Positions 42,431 to 50,172 of a DNA stretch of 64,000 nucleotides are shown in pieces. This DNA is from Streptomyces sp. P9-A2 (GTDB lineage Bacteria > Actinomycetota > Actinomycetes > Streptomycetales > Streptomycetaceae), in NCBI RefSeq assembly GCF_036634175.1, contig NZ_JAZIFX010000001.1, positions 6,758,001 to 6,822,000 of the forward strand. The letters run 5' to 3'. A program made the translations under genes and the position numbers. The notes beneath the pieces were generated by a model that ran no database searches, was not told the DNA's origin, and saw only the letters and a list, made by a program, of their open reading frames with translations. Within the stretch, counting starts at the first letter, position 1. Every line of letters begins with the position of its first letter.

Positions 42431-43993
42431 ATGTCCGACCTGCCGGCCCCCCAGAACGCCACCGAGGCAGCACTGTTCTCGGAGTGCTGGGACGCGGTGC
42501 TCTCGTACGCCGATCTCTGCACGGCCGGCTCCACCGCCGCCGCGCAACTTGCGCGGGAGGCGTTCGCGCGGGGCATACGGGAGGTGCGCGAGGCGGAGGC
42601 GAACACCGTGCGCGGCACCGGCCGACGGTCGTCCCGGCTGCCCCGAATACCCCTGCTGCTGACAGCCGTTCGCGCCACCGCGGCGGACTGGGAGGACACC
42701 GGCCAGGGGCACCGGCTCGATCCCGACCTCAGGCTGTGGCTCCACTCCGACAAGGCCGCCCGTTACACCGGCCCGCCGCTGAGCCGCCCGGTCGCCCTGC
42801 GCGGACTGCGCGATCTGCAGCAGGCCGACGCCGAACTGCTCTGGCTGGCCGAGGCGGAATCCCTGCCGCTGCCCCTGGTGGCCCGCCGGCTCGGCCTCGA
42901 CCCCGCCACCGCGGCCGACGAGCTCGACCAGGTCCGCCGCCTGTTCCGGGACCGCTGCCACCGCAACCACCTCGACTCCCCGATGGACGCCGAGTGTCGC
43001 AGCTACGCCCGGCTGCTGGACGCCGTCACCCGCTCGCCCGCCGCCGACACCCCCGACGACCTGTCCCGGCACCTCGCCACCTGCGTGCGGTGCGCGGAGG
43101 CCGCGGCCTGCCTCCGGCTGCACGGCGGCGGGCTGCCCGCCGCGCTCACCGGCGGGGTCATCGGCTGGGGCGGTCTCGCCTACCTGGAGCGCCGCCGCCG
43201 TGCGACCGAGGCGCGCCTCGGCCCCGGCCGCCCCGGCGGCTTCGACACGGGCGGCGCCCCGGCCGACGGATCGGACCGGGCGCGGGTCGTCAGGGGCGGG
43301 CTGATGGTCGCCGCCGTCCTGGTCTCGGGGCTCGCGCTCACGGTCTCCCTGATGCAGTTCGGCGGTACGGAGGCCGACAGCGCGACCCGCTCCGACGCCG
43401 ACCGTCAGGCGGTGGCCGACCCGGACCCGTACCCGCCCGCGGGCCCCGGCGCCCCGCCGGCTCCGGCCGCGGACACCGCACCCTCCGACGGCGGGAAACC
43501 GCTTGCCGGCACCGCCCCCGAGGCCCGCGACCCGGACCGATCGGCCCCGGACCAGGACCCCGACACCGACACCAACCCCGACCCCGACACCAACCCCGAC
43601 CCCGACCCCGACCCCGACCCCCAGGGCAGCACCTCCGCCACGGCTTCCCCGCCCCGGACCACCGCGCCCGGCGAACCGGCCGTCTGCCATGCCACGTACG
43701 ACCCGGGCAACCAGTGGCCCGACGGCTTCCAGGCCACCGTGACCGTCACCACGACGGAGCCCCTCGACTCCTGGCGCGTCGCCTTCACCTTCCGGGACGG
43801 CCAGCGCGTGACCCAGATGTGGGACGCCGAAGCGAGCCAGCAGGGCTCCCGCGTCACCGCCACCGCCGCCGACTACAACAAGACGGTCCCCGCCGGCGGA
43901 AAGATCGCCTTCGGCTTCCTCGCGTCCTGGACCGGCAAGAACTCCCCGCCCACCGACATCACCCTCAACGGCCGCCCGTGCGCGACCGGCTGA
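42431..43993 (+). CDS. membrane protein: sigma-like and zinc-binding cytoplasmic part, one TM, extracellular CBM2
   Basis: 520 residues, start with AGGAGA upstream. 1-195: helical, ECF-sigma-like region (LRDLQQADAELLWLAEAES; LPLVARRLGLDPATAADELD resembles a sigma region-4 HTH). 214-221: HLATCVRC, the H-x3-C-x2-C of zinc anti-sigma factors. 288-310: single TM. 320-415: Pro/Asp linker with (DP)n repeats. 419-520: CBM2 cellulose-binding domain bounded by two Cys, with W residues for glycan stacking. The build suggests a surface glycan sensor signalling inward. Confidence 0.85.
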   Translation: MSDLPAPQNATEAALFSECWDAVLSYADLCTAGSTAAAQLAREAFARGIREVREAEANTVRGTGRRSSRLPRIPLLLTAVRATAADWEDTGQGHRLDPDLRLWLHSDKAARYTGPPLSRPVALRGLRDLQQADAELLWLAEAESLPLPLVARRLGLDPATAADELDQVRRLFRDRCHRNHLDSPMDAECRSYARLLDAVTRSPAADTPDDLSRHLATCVRCAEAAACLRLHGGGLPAALTGGVIGWGGLAYLERRRRATEARLGPGRPGGFDTGGAPADGSDRARVVRGGLMVAAVLVSGLALTVSLMQFGGTEADSATRSDADRQAVADPDPYPPAGPGAPPAPAADTAPSDGGKPLAGTAPEARDPDRSAPDQDPDTDTNPDPDTNPDPDPDPDPQGSTSATASPPRTTAPGEPAVCHATYDPGNQWPDGFQATVTVTTTEPLDSWRVAFTFRDGQRVTQMWDAEASQQGSRVTATAADYNKTVPAGGKIAFGFLASWTGKNSPPTDITLNGRPCATG

Positions 43994-44026
43994 CCCGGCC
44001 CGGCGGCACGTCCGGGACGGGCCGGG
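43994..44026 (+). terminator. GC-rich hairpin after the CBM2 gene
   Basis: 9-bp arms CCCGGCCCG / CGGGCCGGG beginning right at the stop codon. Confidence 0.6.
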
Positions 44027-44181
44027 CCGAGCGGCTCCCCTCCCACGGTGGTGGCGAGAGGACGGGTGCGGAAAAAGGGTTGGCCGCCGGGGCGGCTCTG
44101 CCTCTAGGCTGTGGCCGGAAGTGAGCAGGGGCCGTTGGCTGCTGCTGTCGGCGCGTGTGTGGTGAAAGGGAGGTGTGACCG

Positions 44182-44253
44182 ATGGCTGTCTCTGTGACGG
44201 GCGCTGCCCGTATCCGGACCTTCGTTCATTCCACCTCCGTGGCCCTCGGCTGA
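44182..44253 (+). CDS. short leader ORF upstream of rsgA
   Basis: 23 residues (MAVSVTGAARIRTFVHSTSV then ALG) with GGGAGG nine bases before the ATG. It ends 62 bases before the rsgA start. No known family; position and good ribosome site suggest a translated upstream ORF that may set rsgA expression. Confidence 0.45.
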   Translation: MAVSVTGAARIRTFVHSTSVALG

Positions 44254-44315
44254 CACCTCTTCTTCTGCCGCGCCTGTGACGCGCGGTGCCGGGGCCGCCC
44301 TTCGAAGGGTTTCCC

Positions 44316-45461
44316 TTGAACTTCTCCTCTTCTCCGTCGGCTTCCCCGCATCCTCTCGCTCCCCTCGGCTGGGACGAGGAGTGGGAGGCCGCGTTCTCCC
44401 CGTACGGCGCGCAGGGGCTGTTGCCCGGCCGCGTGGTGCGGGTCGACCGTGGGCAGTGCGATGTCGTCACCGGTGACGGGACCGTGCGGGCCGATACCGC
44501 GTTCGTCACCCCGCACGACCCCCTGCGGGTCGTGTGCACCGGGGACTGGGTCGCCGTCGACCCGGCCGGGGGCACACCGAGGTATGTGCGGGCGTACCTT
44601 CCACGGCGTACCGCCTTCGTGCGTTCCACCTCCTCCAAGCGGTCCGAGGGGCAGATCCTCGCCGCCAACGTCGACCACGCCGTCATCGCCGTCTCGCTCG
44701 CCGACGAACTGGACCTGGCCCGGATCGAGCGGTTCCTCGCACTCGCCTGGGAGTCCGGGGCGCAGCCGGTGGTGGTGCTCACCAAGTCCGACCTCGTGCC
44801 GGACCCGGTGACGCTGGGGCACCTGGTCCAGGACGTGGAGACCAGCGCGCCCGGCGTGCCGGTGCTCGCCGTCAGCGCGCGGGAGGACGATGGCACCTCC
44901 CTGCGCGAGCGAAGCCGAGAGCTCGGGGGAGGGCTCGACGTCCTCGCCGCGGTCGCCGCCGGTGGCACGTCCGTGCTGATCGGCCGGTCCGGCGCCGGCA
45001 AGTCCACGCTCGCCAACGCGCTCCTCGGCGAGGACGTGATGGACGTACGGGCCATCCGTGACGTCGACGGCAAGGGCCGCCACACCACCACCACCCGCAA
45101 CCTGCTCGTCCTGCCCGGCGGGGGAGTCCTCATCGACACCCCGGGCCTGCGGGGCGTCGGCCTCTGGGACGCCGGCAGCGGCGTCGGCCAGGTGTTCTCC
45201 GAGATCGAGGAGTTCGCCGAGGGCTGCCGCTTCCACGACTGCGCCCATGAGAGCGAGCCGGGCTGCGCGGTCCTCGAGGCCATCGGGACCGGCGCCCTCG
45301 CGGAACGCCGGCTGGAGAGCTATCGCAAACTGCTCCGGGAGAACCGGCGCATCGTCGCCAAGACCGACGTACGCCTGCGCGCGGAGATCCGCAAGGACTG
45401 GAAGCGGAAGGGGGCGATCGGCAGGGCCGCCATGGAGGCGAAGAGGGGCGGCGGCAGGTAG
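44316..45461 (+). CDS. rsgA: ribosome small-subunit-dependent GTPase A
   Basis: 381 residues from TTG with GAAGGG upstream. Late 30S-subunit assembly GTPase. N-terminal OB-fold, then a circularly permuted GTPase with G4 TKSD first, G1 GRSGAGKST, G2 region RHTTTTR, G3 DTPG, and the C-terminal zinc finger CRFHDCAHESEPGC. A loop of ~15 residues (DDGTSLRERSRELGG) before G1 is read from a dispersed palindromic repeat. The GTG at 44286 is an alternative start without ribosome site. Confidence 0.94.
   Translation: MNFSSSPSASPHPLAPLGWDEEWEAAFSPYGAQGLLPGRVVRVDRGQCDVVTGDGTVRADTAFVTPHDPLRVVCTGDWVAVDPAGGTPRYVRAYLPRRTAFVRSTSSKRSEGQILAANVDHAVIAVSLADELDLARIERFLALAWESGAQPVVVLTKSDLVPDPVTLGHLVQDVETSAPGVPVLAVSAREDDGTSLRERSRELGGGLDVLAAVAAGGTSVLIGRSGAGKSTLANALLGEDVMDVRAIRDVDGKGRHTTTTRNLLVLPGGGVLIDTPGLRGVGLWDAGSGVGQVFSEIEEFAEGCRFHDCAHESEPGCAVLEAIGTGALAERRLESYRKLLRENRRIVAKTDVRLRAEIRKDWKRKGAIGRAAMEAKRGGGR
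44896..44933. repeat. dispersed palindromic repeat, copy B (inside rsgA)
   Basis: Core GCGAGCGAAGCCGAGAGCTC then GGGGGAGGG, the reverse orientation of copy A. In frame within rsgA, between G4 and G1 motifs. Confidence 0.75.
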
Positions 45462-45521
45462 TTCCAGGGCGTGTTTCGAAAGTAGCGCCGGCTGCCCGGA
45501 GGGCGGGCCCCGCGGCGTCAT

Positions 45522-45563
45522 GGGGGTCCCCCCTGCTCGAGCGGAGCCGAGAGCTTGGGGGAG
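45522..45563. repeat. dispersed palindromic repeat, copy C
   Basis: GGGGGTCCCCCCTGCTCGAG then CGGAGCCGAGAGCTTGGGGGAG; the fullest form in the window, inside the MITE-like element. Confidence 0.8.
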
Positions 45564-45632
45564 CGTGCGATCGCACGGCGGAGGGTCGCCCGCGTACCGG
45601 GTGCGTACGTGGGCGATCCCGACAACGCGGCT

Positions 45633-45665
45633 GGGGGTCCCCCCTGCTCGAAGAGCTTGGGGGAG
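45633..45665. repeat. dispersed palindromic repeat, copy D (short form)
   Basis: GGGGGTCCCCCCTGCTCGAA then GAGCTTGGGGGAG; like copy C but lacking the central CGGAGCCGA piece. Confidence 0.8.
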
Positions 45666-45722
45666 TGCGTGCCGGACGCCGCGGGGCAGGCGGGGTTTTC
45701 GAAAAACGCCCTGGAAGGCCGC

Positions 45723-45819
45723 TGAAGATCTTGCTCAGGCCGCCCGGTTCACGCCGGATTGCCAGTAAACGCCAATCGGCATGAACCGGCGCAGGACGGG
45801 CGTGATGTCAAGATCTTCA
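45723..45819. repeat. large imperfect palindrome before the ada/alkA gene
   Basis: Outer arms TGAAGATCTTG (45723-45733) and CAAGATCTTCA (45809-45819); inner arms CCGGTTCA (45744-45751) and TGAACCGG (45782-45789). Could fold into a ~97-base stem. It follows the MITE-like element by six bases and overlaps the presumed promoter zone of the repair genes. Confidence 0.7.
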
Positions 45820-45957
45820 GGACGCTCCTGGCGTCCACCCCAGGCAGATCCCGGCCCCGCGGCGCACCCCTGTCCGTGGCCTGGCCGCCGGCCGCTCACC
45901 TTCATGTCCGATTTCCGCCGGTCGGGGCCCTCCGGCCGGCGGAGACTGGACGGTGTG

Positions 45958-47361
45958 ATGGACGAGGACAACAGGTACGAGGCGGTGCGCAGCCGGGACG
46001 GACGGTTCGACGGTGCGTTCTTCTTCGCCGTCGGGACGACCGGGATCTACTGCCGTCCCAGCTGCCCCGCGGTCACGCCCAAGCGGCGCAACGTGCGGTT
46101 CTTCCCGACTGCCGCCGCCGCGCAGGGCGCCGGGTTCCGGGCCTGCCGGCGGTGCCGCCCGGACGCCGTCCCCGGCTCCGCCGAGTGGAACGTACGCGCC
46201 GATGTCGTGGGCCGGGCCGTGCGGCTGATCGCCGACGGCGTCGTCGACCGCGAAGGTGTCGCCGGACTGGCCGCACGGCTCGGTTACAGCACCCGGCAGG
46301 TACAGCGCCAGCTCACCGGCGAACTCGGCGCCGGGCCCGTCGCGCTCGCACGGGCGCAACGCGCCCACACCGCGCGCGTGCTCCTGCAGACCACCGGGCT
46401 CCCGGTCACCGAGATCGCCTTCGCCGCCGGGTTCGCCAGCGTGCGGCAGTTCAACGACACCGTCCGCGCCGTGTACGCGGCCACGCCCAGCGAGCTGCGG
46501 GCCGCCGCGCCCCGCGGCGGCCGGGCCGCCCGCCGCACCGCCACCCCCACCGCCGGCATCCCCCTGCGCCTCGCCCACCGCGGCCCGTACCGGCCAGGCC
46601 CCGTCTTCGACCTGCTGGAACGCGAGGCCGTCGAGGGTGTCGAGGACGTCACCGGCACCCCGGGCGCCCGCACCTACCGGCGCACGCTCCGGCTCCCGTA
46701 CGGCACCGGCATCACCGCTGTCGACGAACACCCCGGCACCGCGCACACCGGTTCCGGCGCGCACCCCGGCGGCTGGCTCGACGCCCGGATCCACCTCACC
46801 GACCTCCGCGACCTGACCACCGCCGTACAGCGGCTGCGCCGCCTGTTCGACCTGGACGCGGACCCGTACGCCGTCGACGAACGGCTCGGCGCCGACACAC
46901 GACTCGCCCCACTGGTCGCCGCCCGGCCGGGACTGCGCTCGCCGGGCACCGCCGACCCCGACGAACTCGCGGTACGGGCCCTGGTGGGCCGCGACGGGGC
47001 CGCACGACTGGTCCAGCGCTACGGCAAGACGCTCGACGCCCCCTGCGGCACCCTCACCCACCTCTTCCCCGAACCGGCCGCCCTCGCCGGCGCCGAACCC
47101 GAAGGCACCCTGGGCGCGCTCACCACCGCCCTCGCAGACGGCACCGTACGCCTCGACCCCGGCGCCGACCGGGAGGACGCCGCGGACGCCCTGCGCACCG
47201 TTCCGGGTCTGGACGCCCGTACCATCGCCGGGATCCGCACCCGTGCCCTCGGCGACCCGGACGTGGCCCCGCCCGGCCCCGCCCTGCCCGAAAGCTGGCG
47301 CCCCTGGCGCTCATACGCCCTGAACCACCTGCGTGCGGCAGGGGAGTTGGAGTACTCATGA
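45958..47361 (+). CDS. alkA: bifunctional Ada regulator/AlkA 3-methyladenine DNA glycosylase II
   Basis: 467 residues from ATG 45958 (GTG 45955 also possible). 1-75: Ada zinc domain with CRPSCPAV and CRRCRPD, the four Cys including the methyl-phosphotriester acceptor. 80-175: AraC-type double HTH (GVAGLAARLGYSTRQVQRQL; VTEIAFAAGFASVRQFNDTV). 185-467: AlkA N-terminal and HhH-GPD domains, catalytic region LPESWRPWRSYALNHLRA. It senses alkylation, activates repair genes and excises alkylated bases. Coupled to ogt by ATGA. Confidence 0.93.
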   Translation: MDEDNRYEAVRSRDGRFDGAFFFAVGTTGIYCRPSCPAVTPKRRNVRFFPTAAAAQGAGFRACRRCRPDAVPGSAEWNVRADVVGRAVRLIADGVVDREGVAGLAARLGYSTRQVQRQLTGELGAGPVALARAQRAHTARVLLQTTGLPVTEIAFAAGFASVRQFNDTVRAVYAATPSELRAAAPRGGRAARRTATPTAGIPLRLAHRGPYRPGPVFDLLEREAVEGVEDVTGTPGARTYRRTLRLPYGTGITAVDEHPGTAHTGSGAHPGGWLDARIHLTDLRDLTTAVQRLRRLFDLDADPYAVDERLGADTRLAPLVAARPGLRSPGTADPDELAVRALVGRDGAARLVQRYGKTLDAPCGTLTHLFPEPAALAGAEPEGTLGALTTALADGTVRLDPGADREDAADALRTVPGLDARTIAGIRTRALGDPDVAPPGPALPESWRPWRSYALNHLRAAGELEYS

Positions 47362-47924
47362 ACACCACGACACACACCACGACACACACCCCGATGGGCA
47401 CGATGACGAGCGCGACGGCCGGCGGCGCGGCTGTCGCGGACACCTACTGGACCAGCGTCGACAGCCCTCTCGGGGCGTTGCTGCTCACCGCCGGCCCGGA
47501 CGGGGCGCTGACCTCGCTCTCCGTGCCCGGTCAGAAGGGCGGGCGCACCGTGCGGGAGGCCTGGCGGCAGGACCCGGGGCCGTTCCGCGCCGCCGAGGAG
47601 CAGCTCGCCGCGTACTTCGCCGGTGAGCTCAGGGACTTCAGGCTGCCCCTGCACACCGCCGGCACCCCTTTCCGGGAGAAGGTCTGGGCCGCGATCGACG
47701 ACGTCCCCTACGGGGCGACCGTGTCCTACGGGGAGATCGCCGCGCGGATCGGCGCCCCCAGGGCCGCCGTACGGGCCGTCGGCGGGGCGATCGGCGCGAA
47801 CCCGCTGCTGATCGTGCGCCCCTGCCATCGGGTGATCGGTGCCGACGGGGCACTGACCGGCTACGCGGGCGGCCTGGACCGCAAGGTCCACCTGCTCACC
47901 CACGAAGGGGTGCTTCGTCCGTAA
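47358..47924 (+). CDS. ogt: methylated-DNA--protein-cysteine methyltransferase
   Basis: 188 residues. Suicide repair of O6-methylguanine; acceptor Cys in IVRPCHRVIG, HTH part YGATVSYGEIAARIGAPRAA, and N-terminal RNaseH-like domain. A Thr/His-rich tail (TTTHTTTHT) precedes the domain and is absent from typical members. ATG overlaps the stop of the Ada/AlkA gene, so both are made together in the adaptive response. Confidence 0.95.
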   Translation: MNTTTHTTTHTPMGTMTSATAGGAAVADTYWTSVDSPLGALLLTAGPDGALTSLSVPGQKGGRTVREAWRQDPGPFRAAEEQLAAYFAGELRDFRLPLHTAGTPFREKVWAAIDDVPYGATVSYGEIAARIGAPRAAVRAVGGAIGANPLLIVRPCHRVIGADGALTGYAGGLDRKVHLLTHEGVLRP

Positions 47925-47967
47925 CCGGGGCCCGTAACCGGGGCCCGGGGCCGGGGGCCGGTGGGTT

Positions 47968-48450
47968 TCAGCCCCAGATCACCGCGCCGAGCCACGCCGC
48001 CGTGATCAGCAGGCAGGTGAACAGCTCGGTCAGTACGCTCCAGCCGCCCGAGCGCATCGCCGTGCGCGTCGCCGTCACCGCTTCGCCGTGACGGCCCAGG
48101 CGGATCCGCTCGCAGGCGTAGATCCCGGCCACGAAACCGGGTACCGCGCCCAGCACGGGCACCAGGACGAAGCCCAGGAGCGAGCCCGTGCCCGCGTACG
48201 CCAGCACCCGGCCGTCGACGCCGCCGGCCCGCAGCCGGCGGGGTGGCAGGGTCCAGCGGACCACCTGGGAGAGGAACAGGACGGCCGTCGCCCCGACGAG
48301 CACCCCCCATGTCACGGGCCGCGGGTCCTTCAGCGCCCACCACATGATCGCGGCCCACACCAGCCACGACCCCGGCACCCCGGGCAGCAGTACTCCACAC
48401 AGACCGAACAGGATCACCAGTCCGGTCAGCGGGAGATCCCACGCTCCCAT
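47968..48450 (-). CDS. DUF456 family membrane protein
   Basis: 160 residues with about four membrane segments and the DUF456 pattern: FGLCGVLLPGVPGSWLVWAA, then GTGSLLGFVLVPVLGAVPGFVAGIYACE with its Gly-rich helix pair. Function of the family unknown. Convergent with ogt. Confidence 0.88.
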   Translation of the reverse strand: MGAWDLPLTGLVILFGLCGVLLPGVPGSWLVWAAIMWWALKDPRPVTWGVLVGATAVLFLSQVVRWTLPPRRLRAGGVDGRVLAYAGTGSLLGFVLVPVLGAVPGFVAGIYACERIRLGRHGEAVTATRTAMRSGGWSVLTELFTCLLITAAWLGAVIWG

Positions 48451-48638
48451 CTGTCCAGGGTGCCGGAGGACGGCCGGAGACGCAGATCAGGTGCGGGGGA
48501 CGCGCACCGATCCCTCGCATCGAACAGATGCGCCTCCGCGTGTTCCGAGTGGCCGGTGTGCCGTGTGCCGCGCGGTGCCGGGAACCGATTTCCCGATGCT
48601 CCGTTTCCATCGGGCCCGCGCGGTGGACAATTCAAGGT

Positions 48639-50096
48639 ATGAGTGAGCAGGGAGGCAGGTCCACCGGTCACGAGGACGACTGGTGGGGGCAGTTGTACGA
48701 CGGCGCCACCCAGGACACGGGCTCCGCACCCGCCGCACCCGTACCCGATTCCCTGGACGACCGCTTCGACTCGGCGGCCGGCACGGTGAACGAGGCGGTC
48801 GGCGGCAGGGTGGACGGTCCGGCGGACGTGAAGCCCTCCGCGGGGGACCCTTCCGGCACCCCGTTACCCGCTCCGAGGCCGGTGCCCGGTGATGGGACGC
48901 CTTCCGTGCGGCCGTCCGGCACGCAACCGTCCGACGGCCGCCCGCCCCGCCTGCCGGAAGGGCCACCGTCGCCCGCCTGGCCCCCGCCGGGCAGTACGAC
49001 CTCGGCGACCGGCTTTCCCGCCCCACCCGACCACGCCCCCACGCTTGTGCCCGCCCCCGACCCCACCCTCACCGACGCTCCCGCCGACCCTCGCGCCCCG
49101 CGCCCCGTCCAGCCCGTGGAACCGCCGCCCCCGCCGCGCGGCCACGTGGGCTCCCGGCCGCCCACCTACGACGCCGAGCCCACCACGCTGCCCGCCGCCG
49201 ACCCCCACGAACTGGACGATCTGGTCCCGGACACCGTGCTCGACGGAGCCCGGTACGGGACCTGCACCCTGCGGGCCGCCTCCGTACGCGGCGACTCCGC
49301 GCGGTACCGGGGCGAACTGCGCCGGGACGCCCTGCTGACCGCCCGGTTCGGCAGCGGGGACCGGGCCCTGGTGCTGGTGGCGGTTGCCACCGGCGTACGG
49401 GGCACCCCCGGGGCACACCGTGCGGCCGCCGAGGCCTGCCGGTGGATCGGCAAGGCGGTGGGCCTCAGTCACGCCCGCCTGGCCGAGGACATCAGGGCCG
49501 GCCGGCGCGGCGACCTCAAGTCGGGGCTGCACCGCCTCACCGACCGGACCCTCGGCAGGCTCCGGGCGGACGCCGCCGAGCAGGGCCTCGGCCCCGAGGC
49601 GTACGCGGCCACCCTGCGCTGCCTGCTGCTGCCCGCGGACCCCGAATGCCGGACCCGCGTCTTCTTCGGCGTCGGTACCGGCGGACTGTTCCGGCTGCGG
49701 GACGGGGTGTGGCAGGACATCGAACCGAAGGCCGCCCAGGCCAGGGGCGGGGCCGTCCTCGGCTTCGGCTCGCCGCCCTCCGAGACCCCCGAGGGCGACC
49801 GGCTCACCATGGACCTCGGCATACCGACACCCCCGAGCCCGTACGAGCCCGCCCCCGAACCTCCGCGTGAACCCTTCCGCTTCCGTACGTCCGTCGCCCG
49901 CCGGGGTGACACCCTGCTGCTGTGCAGTCCGGGCCTCGCCGACCCGCTGCGCGGCGAGGACGAACTCGGCGCCCACCTGGCCACCCGGTGGTCCCGTCCC
50001 GAACCGCCCGGCCTCGCCGCGTTCCTCGCCGACACCCAGGTACGGGTCAAGGGATACGCGGACGACCGTACGGCCGCCGCCGTCTGGGAGGCGTGA
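48639..50096 (+). CDS. PP2C-like domain protein with long Pro-rich N-terminus
   Basis: 485 residues from ATG 48639. Residues 1-200 are disordered, Pro/Ala/Asp rich, starting MSEQGGRSTGHEDDWWGQLY. Residues 205-485 resemble a PP2C phosphatase fold (ARYGTCTLRAASVRGDSARYRGELRRD; VLVAVATGVRG; TRVFFGVGTGGLFRL; DTLLLCSPGLAD), but the metal-binding Asp residues of active PP2C (DGxG, SDG) are replaced, so it is probably a non-catalytic binding protein. Streptomyces genomes carry such a protein beside Ser/Thr kinase systems; none is seen here. Confidence 0.75.
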   Translation: MSEQGGRSTGHEDDWWGQLYDGATQDTGSAPAAPVPDSLDDRFDSAAGTVNEAVGGRVDGPADVKPSAGDPSGTPLPAPRPVPGDGTPSVRPSGTQPSDGRPPRLPEGPPSPAWPPPGSTTSATGFPAPPDHAPTLVPAPDPTLTDAPADPRAPRPVQPVEPPPPPRGHVGSRPPTYDAEPTTLPAADPHELDDLVPDTVLDGARYGTCTLRAASVRGDSARYRGELRRDALLTARFGSGDRALVLVAVATGVRGTPGAHRAAAEACRWIGKAVGLSHARLAEDIRAGRRGDLKSGLHRLTDRTLGRLRADAAEQGLGPEAYAATLRCLLLPADPECRTRVFFGVGTGGLFRLRDGVWQDIEPKAAQARGGAVLGFGSPPSETPEGDRLTMDLGIPTPPSPYEPAPEPPREPFRFRTSVARRGDTLLLCSPGLADPLRGEDELGAHLATRWSRPEPPGLAAFLADTQVRVKGYADDRTAAAVWEA

Positions 50097-50172
50097 GCGC
50101 GCCGGGTGTGACTCCATGGAACCCGAACGGAGATCCAGGGATTCACGGACACCGAAGGGGCACCTGGGAATC

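Larger units (their letters stand above)
45462..45716. mobile_element. MITE-like foldback element, 255 bp
   Basis: Terminal inverted repeats TTCCAGGGCGTGTTTCGAAA (45462-45481) and its inverse (45697-45716), 19 of 20 matching, starting on the base after the rsgA stop. Inner inverted arms CCCCGCGGCGTC/GACGCCGCGGGG (45508-45519, 45675-45686), a perfect 14-bp palindrome CGTGCGATCGCACG (45564-45577) and two copies of the dispersed palindromic repeat (45522-45563, 45633-45665) lie inside. No coding capacity. No sure target duplication. Confidence 0.7.

Noticed and set aside
42350..45283. Very long leftward open frame opposite the CBM2 and rsgA genes
   Set aside because: Shadow frame caused by high GC; the Asp-Pro repeats read backwards as Gly-Val runs, no family motifs, and well-supported genes lie on the other strand.
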